Assembly (NCBI GenBank): GCA_023402015.1
Contig: JAEXCU010000006.1
Span: 1-42,456 of the forward strand
Length of the DNA stretch: 42,456 nucleotides
Direction: 5' to 3'
Source: Pseudomonadota bacterium
GTDB lineage: Bacteria > Pseudomonadota > Alphaproteobacteria > Rs-D84
Below the pieces are notes generated by a model. It did not search any database and was not told the origin of the DNA. It saw only the letters and a program-made list of their open reading frames with translations. Positions 34,095 through 40,839 of the stretch are shown one piece after another (the first letter of the stretch is position 1; each line of letters begins with the position of its first letter). The position numbers and the translations under genes were made by a program.

Positions 34095-34903
34095 CCCCGG
34101 CCCATTAATTTAACCGGATTGATATAGGTTCCGTTTAACTTTATCGCATAATGCAAATGCGGTCCGGTACTGGCGCCGGTATTACCACTTTGGCCAATGC
34201 GGCACCCCGCGTCAACTGTATCGCCAACCTGGACCATTTGTTTGTTTAAATGGCAATAAACCGTTTCATATCCATCGGAATGCATTATATGAATGCCGCG
34301 ACCGCAAGAATCATTGGTCCAAACCGATATAACCGTTCCGGCTGCCGGTGAAAACACATCGGTGCCAACAGGCACAGATAAATCCACACCGTAATGCGGT
34401 ATTCTGCGTTTTCTAATCGGATGAATACGGTCGCCAAATGGCGACGAAATTTTCGCTGTGCCAATCAGTGGTTCCCCCAATGGCACACGGTTTACAGAAT
34501 TAATTCCCGGTTGGTTGGGCGTGCATTTTGATGCCGTAATCTGTGGTGCAGGCCGCGGTTCAATTACAGGCGCATTGGGTTTAATCGTACTGGGTGCCAC
34601 ACCCCCCGATAACAAACCCGCAGATTGCAACTGTGATACCGCCAATTTTGTTTGATGTTCCAGACGCGCCAAATCGTCTTCTATGGTCATTCCCACATAC
34701 GGACACCCGGAAATACAACGTCCCTGGTCGTCATAATCGGGTTCCCATGGTTCATATCCGGCGGCCTGAATCTGGACCCGTTCTATGAACGGTAAATCAT
34801 TAAATGTTCCGGGAAATGTTTGTGGTCGCAGTAAACTTTGCCCAACCGCATAATGCGGCATCGCAACCAGCGCAGCCAAAACAATCACATTCATATGTTT
34901 CAT
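34091..34903 (-). CDS. M23 (LytM-type) peptidoglycan endopeptidase
   Basis: The signal peptide covers residues 1-21 (ends YAVG). Residues 60-95 include a helix, then a Pro-rich linker. The M23 domain follows, with HYGVDLSVPVGTDVFSPAAGTV, containing the H-x3-D zinc ligands, and HLHYAIKLNGTYINP with the HxH. The length is 270 aa. It would cut peptide cross-links in the periplasm. It is probably leaderless: an extended -10 (TGTTATACT) ends 7 nt before the ATG. Confidence 0.88.
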   Translation of the reverse strand: MKHMNVIVLAALVAMPHYAVGQSLLRPQTFPGTFNDLPFIERVQIQAAGYEPWEPDYDDQGRCISGCPYVGMTIEDDLARLEHQTKLAVSQLQSAGLLSGGVAPSTIKPNAPVIEPRPAPQITASKCTPNQPGINSVNRVPLGEPLIGTAKISSPFGDRIHPIRKRRIPHYGVDLSVPVGTDVFSPAAGTVISVWTNDSCGRGIHIMHSDGYETVYCHLNKQMVQVGDTVDAGCRIGQSGNTGASTGPHLHYAIKLNGTYINPVKLMGRG

Positions 34904-34910
34904 GAATAAA

Positions 34911-34919
34911 AGTATAACA
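34911..34919 (-). promoter_or_regulatory. Extended -10 promoter of M23 gene
   Basis: TGTTATACT on the minus strand (34911-34919), 7 nt before the ATG at 34903; no good -35. Confidence 0.5.
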
Positions 34920-34933
34920 TAATTGGCGCGATT

Positions 34934-36079
34934 TTAAAATGCGATTTTTAAATTCACCATGGCCGTGTGTGCGATGTAATCTTTGCGTGTATCCAATTTA
35001 TAATTCACGCTGGCCGCGAAGTTATGCCCATAAACATTTACGCCCAACCCTGCGTTCATGGCCGCGCGATGCGGAATTTCCACCGGGATATTATATGTCT
35101 GGCCACTGATGACGCGAACACTGATGTCATGCGTACCATGACTGAGCATATCATAAGACCCACCAACCAACAGGTTTGGTTGAATCACATAATTGCCGCC
35201 AATAAAATCATATCCGGCCCGGGCACCAACCATTCCGGTCAGTGTGTTATACCACCATTTTTGATATTCCTGGGCCGCGCCGTCCAGATGCTTGTCCGCG
35301 GTCAGGCGAATGTATTTCACGCCCAATTGTGGCGTCAGTGTTATCCGTCCGCGCAACATGCGCATACCCGCATTAATTTCGCCGGCATAAAAATCTGTGT
35401 CATACAGGTTATCGTTTTTTACGCCTGCGATTGATTTATCTGCGGACCAACTGGTGTGGCCACCATTGATTCCAGTATTTATGAATATGCCATTTTCCGC
35501 CAAATATTGCGAAAACAATGTGATACTGTTGCTGGTGGCGTCGGTGTAAACACGATTGTTTTTGGTATCGGTCATTGTACGTGTATATTCCACGCCAAAT
35601 GCCCAACCGTCTGCGACATATCCTTTGGCACGAATGGCAACGCCTGTGTTTTTTGTTTTAAAATCTGCGTTATTTTTTGAATCATAATCATTAAATTGGG
35701 CAAAAACCTGACCATCCACAATCAGGGTGTGATTTACATCTGAACATCCCGGAACATTCCATGCACATTTGGAACGACGCGAAACCATCGGTCCATCAAT
35801 TACAGAAAAAGACATATCTACGTGTTGACCAACTTCATAAATACCAAATGCTGTGTCGTTATACGCAATCATTGCAATCGTATCCAAATATTTTGCAACA
35901 TCGGTGGCCTCGGTCGTTTGGATATAGCGTGCGATTTCGCCACTGGGGCCAACGCCACCAATTACAGATGCCCATGCGGTGGCCGCATCTGCTAAATACC
36001 CTAAATTTCCGAAATTTGTCTGCGCCGCATAAACGTCTAAGCAAAAAAGCAGCATGACCAATCTTAAAATATTTTTCAT
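34934..36079 (-). CDS. Autotransporter beta-domain outer membrane protein
   Basis: The signal peptide ends at YA (residue 18). A short N-terminal passenger of about 130 residues contains one Cys pair (SKCAWNVPGC). The last 250 residues have alternating amphipathic strands (GWAFGVEYTRT, ITLTPQLGVKYIRL, MVGARAGYDF, VIQPNLLVGGSYD) and end in the outer membrane signature MVNLKIAF with a terminal Phe. The length is 381 aa. It may be an adhesin or a plain porin-like barrel; nothing indicates the ligand. Confidence 0.8.
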   Translation of the reverse strand: MKNILRLVMLLFCLDVYAAQTNFGNLGYLADAATAWASVIGGVGPSGEIARYIQTTEATDVAKYLDTIAMIAYNDTAFGIYEVGQHVDMSFSVIDGPMVSRRSKCAWNVPGCSDVNHTLIVDGQVFAQFNDYDSKNNADFKTKNTGVAIRAKGYVADGWAFGVEYTRTMTDTKNNRVYTDATSNSITLFSQYLAENGIFINTGINGGHTSWSADKSIAGVKNDNLYDTDFYAGEINAGMRMLRGRITLTPQLGVKYIRLTADKHLDGAAQEYQKWWYNTLTGMVGARAGYDFIGGNYVIQPNLLVGGSYDMLSHGTHDISVRVISGQTYNIPVEIPHRAAMNAGLGVNVYGHNFAASVNYKLDTRKDYIAHTAMVNLKIAF

Positions 36080-36144
36080 GACTCGCCCTATTTTTTGTTT
36101 ATAATACGGGCGTAGTTTTCAAAATATAACAGGAACCATTTACT

Positions 36145-37083
36145 ATGAAGAAAGTCAAGACTGTTTACGACCATATACGCAGTAATAATATCAAGACCAT
36201 TGCATTGGTGGTTTTGTTCCCGCTGATATTTATCGCGCTGATTTTCCTGTTTACATGGATTGTTGTGCCGGCGGACCAGGCATTGCAAACGACCATTTCT
36301 GTGGCAATTCCAACATTTATCGCATGCTTTGTCTGGATTTTGATTTCATGGGCGTTTGGCGATGCAATGATGCTGAATTCTGCGCATGCACACGAAATTC
36401 ATGACGATAATCCCGAAACACGCGAAATATTCCGCAGTGTGGAAAACGTCGCCCTGGCCGCGGGATTACCAACACCACGCGTTTACATTATTGATGATGA
36501 CGGTATGAATGCGTTTGCCACCGGGCGCAGCCCACGCGATGCATCCATTGCCCTTACCCGTGGAATCATAAAAAAATTAAACAAACCCGAACTGCAAGGT
36601 GTAATTGCCCACGAAATGGCGCACATTGGTAATCGGGATATTCGGTTGGACATGCTGCTGATTACCGGCGTTGGCGTTACGGTATTTGCAGCGGACGTAA
36701 TTATGCGTGCGATATTTTACGGTGGTGCCGGCAATGGCAACAGTGATGATAACAAAAACGGTGGCGCGGCGGTCCTGATGATGGTTTGGCTGGCATTTAT
36801 GGTGTTTAACTTTATCATTACGCCAATTCTGCGTATGGCCATATCGCGCAACCGCGAATATGCGGCAGATGCAACCGGGGCGCAAATTACACGCAATCCA
36901 CAGGCGTTGGCCGATGCCCTGCGTAAAATAACAGGCGATGCCCACGTAAAATGCATGAACAAATCAAAATCAATGGCGGCGGTTTGCATTGCACATCCCG
37001 GTGGACCACGTGAATTTGCATCTTCACTGATGGCAACGCATCCGCCCGTGGCACAGCGCATCGCACGTCTGGAATCTATGTAA
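36145..37083 (+). CDS. htpX: Membrane zinc protease HtpX
   Basis: HtpX is an M48 inner membrane protease for quality control of membrane proteins. Two N-terminal helices (about residues 16-36 and 45-68) precede the active site HEMAH at 156-160, and two more helices follow (about 172-190 and 206-230). The third zinc ligand glutamate is in NREYAADATGA. The length is 312 aa. RBS AGGAA is present, and TATAAT is at 36100-36105. tdk follows after 16 nt. Confidence 0.93.
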   Translation: MKKVKTVYDHIRSNNIKTIALVVLFPLIFIALIFLFTWIVVPADQALQTTISVAIPTFIACFVWILISWAFGDAMMLNSAHAHEIHDDNPETREIFRSVENVALAAGLPTPRVYIIDDDGMNAFATGRSPRDASIALTRGIIKKLNKPELQGVIAHEMAHIGNRDIRLDMLLITGVGVTVFAADVIMRAIFYGGAGNGNSDDNKNGGAAVLMMVWLAFMVFNFIITPILRMAISRNREYAADATGAQITRNPQALADALRKITGDAHVKCMNKSKSMAAVCIAHPGGPREFASSLMATHPPVAQRIARLESM

Positions 37084-37099
37084 TACAAAGGGGTAAAAA

Positions 37100-37690
37100 A
37101 TGGCGAACCTGCATTTTCATTATGGAACAATGGGCTGTTCTAAATCTGCGCAGTTAATTATAAACGCGCACAATCAAAATAAAAACGATAATAAGACAGA
37201 AATTATTAAGCCAAAAACGGATAACCGGTTCAGCGCGAATAAAATTGATTCACGTATTGGAATATCTACGCCGGCAACGGTTTTGGATTCTTTGGATAAA
37301 TATTCACCTGCACCAGATACGAAAATGGTCCTGATAGATGAAATTCAGTTTTTCAGCCCCACTGACATAGACAGCCTGGTCCGTATTGCCGACAGTCGCC
37401 CGGTAATTATCATGTGTTATGGTCTGATGGTGGACAGTAATGAAAACATATTCCCCGCATCGCGCCGATTGATAGAAGTTGGCGCCAAACTGCACCGTAT
37501 GGAATCAACATGTCAAATACCCGGTTGCATGCATTTGGCAACGCATCACCTGCGGTACGACGCATCGGGCAACGTGGTTCGGGCCGGTGCCCAGATTGCG
37601 GTCGGCGACAGTAATTATAAATCTGTCTGCCGCCAGCATTTTAATATGTTCTATCACGGGATTGGTCAAAAAGAACACGGTGGTCGCTAA
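37100..37690 (+). CDS. tdk: Thymidine kinase
   Basis: This enzyme phosphorylates thymidine for pyrimidine salvage. The type II TK fold shows a P-loop GTMGCSKS at residues 9-16 (consensus GxMxxxKS/T; here Cys-Ser replace Ser-Gly), the DEIQFF block, the substrate loop YGLMVDSNENIFPASRRLIEVGA, and a zinc ribbon with CQIPGC and a later Cys. The length is 196 aa. RBS AAAGGGG is present. Co-transcribed with htpX. Confidence 0.92.
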   Translation: MANLHFHYGTMGCSKSAQLIINAHNQNKNDNKTEIIKPKTDNRFSANKIDSRIGISTPATVLDSLDKYSPAPDTKMVLIDEIQFFSPTDIDSLVRIADSRPVIIMCYGLMVDSNENIFPASRRLIEVGAKLHRMESTCQIPGCMHLATHHLRYDASGNVVRAGAQIAVGDSNYKSVCRQHFNMFYHGIGQKEHGGR

Positions 37691-37706
37691 AAACAGAAAT
37701 TTTTAC

Positions 37707-37734
37707 TTGCCTTTTGAATAATTTCGTATAAAAT
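37707..37734 (+). promoter_or_regulatory. tRNA-Arg promoter
   Basis: TTGCCT (37707-37712) and TAAAAT (37729-37734) are 16 nt apart, start a few nt before the tRNA. Confidence 0.5.
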
Positions 37735-37745
37735 AACAAACCGTT

Positions 37746-37822
37746 GCGCCCATAGCTTAACTGGATAAAGCATCTGACTACGGATCAGAAGACTGAGGGT
37801 TCGAATCCTTCTGGGCGCGCCA
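37746..37822 (+). tRNA. tRNA-Arg(ACG)
   Basis: The acceptor is GCGCCCA/TGGGCGC, the anticodon stem is TCTGA/TCAGA with loop CTACGGA (anticodon ACG, read as ICG), the T-loop is TTCGAAT, the discriminator is G, and CCA is encoded. Length 77 nt. Its last 20 nt are duplicated at 37971-37990. Confidence 0.95.
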
Positions 37823-37831
37823 GAAATTTAA
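37803..37831 (+). repeat. tRNA-Arg 3'-end direct repeat, copy 1
   Basis: A 29-bp sequence starting GAATCCTTCTGGGCGCGCCA covers the last 20 nt of the tRNA and 9 nt beyond. The same 29 bp recur exactly at 37971-37999. Each copy is followed by its own terminator. Confidence 0.9.
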
Positions 37832-37853
37832 CCGGCTTTATGCCGGTTTTTAT
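37831..37853 (+). terminator. tRNA-Arg terminator
   Basis: The stem ACCGGC-TTTAT-GCCGGT is followed by T4. Confidence 0.75.
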
Positions 37854-37970
37854 TTATGCTGTGCGCCCCAGGATTTGAACCCGACCAGAGGGTTTGACAA
37901 TGAGTTGTCGTTTGCAACCAAAGTGCAGCGAACGGCATACGAATGCCCCGCAGGCACACCCGTGCCCAGG
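37854..37970. other. Hairpin-rich segment between tRNA-Arg repeats
   Basis: This 117-bp segment has no ORF but several short hairpins in a row: GAACCC/GGGTT, GACAA-TGAG-TTGTC, GGCAT-ACGA-ATGCC and GGCAC-ACCC-GTGCC. Its first 25 nt, read on the minus strand (GGGTTCAAATCCTGGGGCGCAC), resemble the T-arm and acceptor end of a tRNA. Nothing identifies a functional gene. Confidence 0.45.
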
Positions 37971-37999
37971 GAATCCTTCTGGGCGCGCCAGAAATTTAA
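37971..37999 (+). repeat. tRNA-Arg 3'-end direct repeat, copy 2
   Basis: Exact 29-bp copy of 37803-37831. Its end overlaps the start of the 44-bp terminator repeat at 37998-38041. Confidence 0.9.
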
Positions 38000-38041
38000 A
38001 CCGCCATTTACTGGCGGTTTTTCATATTTATCTGGTATTAA
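37998..38041 (-). repeat. 44-bp repeat with terminator, copy 1 (GT6 gene end)
   Basis: A terminator stem ACCGCC/GGCGGT type plus the sequence ending TATCTGGTATTAA is identical to 39514-39557. In copy 2 the last 11 nt of the repeat are the 3' end of the radical SAM coding sequence; here they lie after the GT6 stop codon. Confidence 0.9.
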
Positions 38042-38047
38042 TAATTA

Positions 38048-38929
38048 TTACCAATATCTGGCACGAAATTTTCGGCGAAATGCTTTGTTTGGGATAAAGC
38101 ATGCAATTATTCTGTTCACAGACCGCTTAATATTCGTAATTGCACCGCCCTTTATCTTTTTATCGGTTTGACCACGCAACCATTTCGTTCCACCGTATTT
38201 AGGGGTATCTTTGGCGCGACTGATCATTTTTATCATTACGCGTTGGCGCGGCGGAATCTTTTTTATCATACCTTCGGGCAATCCATACGCACGGCCACAT
38301 ACACGGAATTCTTTATCCGCCAAATATGCATTCAGATGGGATTCATCATCTACTATGGCATTAATACCATTTTCTATGTCCGTTCGTACATTTTTCGCCA
38401 AAACATGGCACATTTTCAAAAAGGCACGACTGGTGCCACCATTAAATGCACCACAAACATAATGTTTGCCCTGTCCAAATGGTATATAAGCGGTGGATTC
38501 CGGACGCCGTTCGTACGGAAACATGTCCGGTGTATTCCGACGAATGTCCCCACTGCGCCCCGGATGAATTCCGGCAACCAATCCATTATGCCAAGGCATC
38601 GGGATAATTTCCGCCAAATCAACAGGGTTATAAAATAAAAAGTTTGCATTAAAGAAAAATGCATAATCGCAATTCAATATCTCTTTTTCGCGTTGCAAAA
38701 ACATTTCAAACCGCAACAGACTGTCATACGGCCAACCTTTATATACGGCCGGTATAACATGTATATTCTTGCCCTTCATCGCAGGCGTTGGATTATCCGT
38801 CCATATAAAGTATTCTTTTTCACACGGCGATAAATATTTTTCACAAGATTCGTAAAATTCATCCCAGAAAACAGTGTATCTGCATAATGCAATGTAAAGT
38901 ATTGCAACTTTTGGTTGTGTATATGACAT
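38048..38929 (-). CDS. GT6 family glycosyltransferase (ABO-type)
   Basis: The protein is 293 aa. The blocks AILYIALCRYTVFWDEFYES, the GWPYDSLLRFEMFL helix, CDYAFFFNANFLF, YERRPESTAYIPFGQGKHYVCGAFNGGTS and DDESHLNAYL match family GT6, which holds the ABO blood-group and alpha-1,3-galactosyltransferases. NAN at 94-96 replaces the DXD metal motif, as known for bacterial GT6 enzymes. It would add GalNAc or Gal to a surface glycan; the donor is not predictable. The start at 38929 has AGGGGAT upstream. It lies 19 nt after the terminator of RNA copy 3. The basic C-terminus may bind membrane. Confidence 0.88.
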   Translation of the reverse strand: MSYTQPKVAILYIALCRYTVFWDEFYESCEKYLSPCEKEYFIWTDNPTPAMKGKNIHVIPAVYKGWPYDSLLRFEMFLQREKEILNCDYAFFFNANFLFYNPVDLAEIIPMPWHNGLVAGIHPGRSGDIRRNTPDMFPYERRPESTAYIPFGQGKHYVCGAFNGGTSRAFLKMCHVLAKNVRTDIENGINAIVDDESHLNAYLADKEFRVCGRAYGLPEGMIKKIPPRQRVMIKMISRAKDTPKYGGTKWLRGQTDKKIKGGAITNIKRSVNRIIACFIPNKAFRRKFRARYW

Positions 38930-38948
38930 AAAATATCCCCTATTTCTT

Positions 38949-39166
38949 AAAAAATGAAACCGCCAAAATAAGGCGGTCGGGGAGTTCAAAAATCATACAC
39001 TTAATGATTCTGTGGTTTTCGGGCAAGCCCTGTTATATAACCAACAGCTCCCCGGCCATGCCGGGGATATAACGGTGCAAAAGACACCGATTACATCAGA
39101 AATAACGATGCTTTCGCACCGAAGTGTATGGGCTTTTGACAACCCCGAACCCTATCCCTAGGATTC
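38949..39166 (-). ncRNA. Structured leader RNA, copy 3 (upstream of GT6 gene)
   Basis: Closely similar to copy 2: GGCGGTCGGGGAGTTCAAAA and the following bases are shared. On the minus strand it has a stem GGTGC/GCACC (39074-39120) and an outer stem GGCCGGGGAG/CTCCCCGACC (39048-39057 with 38975-38984). Inside are GGGCTTGCCC (39021-39030) in ACAG-AAAG-like flanks and an ATCAT/ATGAT hairpin. The terminator ACCGCC/GGCGGT with a T6 run (38949-38977) overlaps the outer stem. An alternative hairpin CCCCGGC-ATG-GCCGGGG competes for the outer stem's 5' arm. The promoter is at 39173-39201. Confidence 0.72.
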
Positions 39167-39172
39167 AAACCA

Positions 39173-39201
39173 ATTCTAACCCATTACATACCACATTGCA
39201 A
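39173..39201 (-). promoter_or_regulatory. Promoter of structured RNA copy 3
   Basis: On the minus strand TTGCAA (39196-39201) and TAGAAT (39173-39178) are 17 nt apart. Confidence 0.55.
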
Positions 39202-39249
39202 ATCCAAATTGTGTGTATGTTTTATTGTATCAATGGATAAAAGCAGATT

Positions 39250-39283
39250 AAAAAAAGCCGCCACTCTTTTCTTGAGGGCGGCC
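39250..39283 (-). terminator. Terminator of the 43-aa ORF
   Basis: The minus-strand stem GCCGCC/GGCGGC with a 14-nt loop is followed by T7. Confidence 0.75.
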
Positions 39284-39292
39284 AATAAAATG

Positions 39293-39424
39293 TTAATGAT
39301 TTTGTCTGATTGTATTCATAAGCGTATTATAATATTGGGCAATCTGTTCAGGTGAAAGAACGCTGCCCTTTTTTTCTATTATGGCAATCATAAGGTCAAA
39401 GTGATTTGTTGGTGCTGGATTCAT
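39293..39424 (-). CDS. 43-aa small protein
   Basis: The reading frame starts MNPAPTNHFDLMIAIIEKK and continues GSVLSPEQIAQYYNTLMNT to a terminal IRQNH. It has a strong RBS (AGGAG, 6 nt before ATG), a plausible promoter (TTGATT-16-TATATA at 39459-39486) and its own terminator, which makes it a credible gene despite its size. It contains no Cys and is predicted helical. It lies between the radical SAM gene and RNA copy 3 on the same strand. It could be a regulator, an antitoxin-like peptide or a substrate of the radical SAM protein; none of these is shown. Confidence 0.65.
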   Translation of the reverse strand: MNPAPTNHFDLMIAIIEKKGSVLSPEQIAQYYNTLMNTIRQNH

Positions 39425-39458
39425 CTTTTACTCCTGTTGTTTATTTAGATATGAAATA

Positions 39459-39486
39459 TATATAGGTATTAAAACAGAAAAATCAA
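39459..39486 (-). promoter_or_regulatory. Promoter of the 43-aa ORF
   Basis: On the minus strand TTGATT (39481-39486) and TATATA (39459-39464) are 16 nt apart. Confidence 0.45.
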
Positions 39487-39513
39487 TCCCACATACTTAA
39501 TCTTTTAAAATAA

Positions 39514-39557
39514 AAACCGCCATTTACTGGCGGTTTTTCATATTTATCTGGTATTAA
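39514..39557 (-). repeat. 44-bp repeat with terminator, copy 2 (radical SAM gene end)
   Basis: Identical to 37998-38041. It includes the last codons and stop of the radical SAM gene and its terminator (ACCGCC-AGTAAAT-GGCGGT type, T-run on the minus strand). Confidence 0.9.
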
Positions 39558-40632
39558 ATTTATACAATGGAACGAAATAATCAAATTCTGAACGCTGGAC
39601 ATGGTCGCAGAATTTTTTTATTGTCGGATGCGGTATACTTTCAGCCAGGCGTTTTTTACATTCATTAAAGACCAATTCGCCCAGGTCATTTTTAACCTGA
39701 TCCAATGTTTTAATTGAACCATTCGCATGACGATATGGCACTGTGAAGAAAGGTTTATGTTTATTACCAATATGAACATTGCCCAACGGATCATACCACA
39801 GAACTATGCGATACACACTGATAAGCGTCAATGGGTCCATATCATCAATAACACCGATATTATTTTTCAGGGCATTTTCCACCTGAACAATGATGCCCTG
39901 GTATATCAGATTAACCCGGGTATCGTTTATTTTGCATTCGGCATATGATTTAGGTTTGCATGTGCCACGGACACTGCGTGTTTTAAAACGCTTGTCCTGG
40001 ACCGTCAGACCGAATTTACCCAGGTTATCAGGTGCCAAAATGGCATCAATATTATGCCCGTCATTACCGACACTGATTAATTCCACAACGGTATTATCCT
40101 TTAATTTCGGGGACATGCAAACATGCTGTAATATATCTGTGGACGTTTTAACAACGTTTTTGTGATAAATATCAACCGATAAATCTAAAACGAACGTTTT
40201 ATCGCCAAAATTCAAGGATTCTAAATCACGCCAAATTATATCAGCGTATTGAGCCTGGGTCCAACTGGCATTGGTTTTCAGTAAAACATCATATTTTTGG
40301 TCCAGGCCAAATTGAATCATATCTTTTAAATCATGGGTGTGATAGTGCGTGTACAATGCGGTTGGTTCGCCACCTGTGATACCAATGGCGCCCTTTACGC
40401 GCGGACTGTTGACTGCATCACCAACGATTGTTTTAAAATCCGCCAGCGGCATGCGGCTATTTCCGGTAGATTTATAGCAATGCGGACAATTATAAGAGCA
40501 AATATTTGTAATATCCATCAGCAACTGAAACGGAACCATATCAGACATTAACGCCATATATGGGTCAAACCATGGAAATACAGGGCTGGTTTTAAACATT
40601 TCGCGTTCTTTTTTGCTGAATGAATGGGCCAT
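39544..40632 (-). CDS. Radical SAM protein
   Basis: The protein is 362 aa. The 4Fe-4S motif CSYNCPHC places Cys at 45, 49 and 52. GITGGEPTALYTHYHTHDL matches the GGEP SAM-binding strand, and LLKTNASW follows. Extra Cys near residues 225-235 (TCKPKSYAEC) do not form a clear SPASM domain. The start at 40632 has AAAGGA upstream. Such enzymes modify peptides, cofactors or sugars; the neighbouring 43-aa ORF raises the option of a peptide substrate. I cannot name the subfamily. Confidence 0.8.
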   Translation of the reverse strand: MAHSFSKKEREMFKTSPVFPWFDPYMALMSDMVPFQLLMDITNICSYNCPHCYKSTGNSRMPLADFKTIVGDAVNSPRVKGAIGITGGEPTALYTHYHTHDLKDMIQFGLDQKYDVLLKTNASWTQAQYADIIWRDLESLNFGDKTFVLDLSVDIYHKNVVKTSTDILQHVCMSPKLKDNTVVELISVGNDGHNIDAILAPDNLGKFGLTVQDKRFKTRSVRGTCKPKSYAECKINDTRVNLIYQGIIVQVENALKNNIGVIDDMDPLTLISVYRIVLWYDPLGNVHIGNKHKPFFTVPYRHANGSIKTLDQVKNDLGELVFNECKKRLAESIPHPTIKKFCDHVQRSEFDYFVPLYKFNTR

Positions 40633-40839
40633 AAATTATCCTTTGTATAAACATATGTTCGCACAATTAATATATTTGTCAAGGCTATTTAAAGGCGAAT
40701 AATTTTTCAATTTATGGGGATTAGGTCCTTGAATTTATATGTATTTGTCATTATATATTGCATTAATAAATGGTTGATTTTAAACCAAAAACCATTCTGG
40801 CATCGGCCGCATGGTATTAAACAGAAAGAAAGGATTGAT

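Noticed and set aside
29767..39166. Integron attC sites as explanation for the three repeated structures
   Set aside because: The copies end in intrinsic terminators, have several internal conserved hairpins and promoters, and lack attC core sites; a structured RNA fits better.
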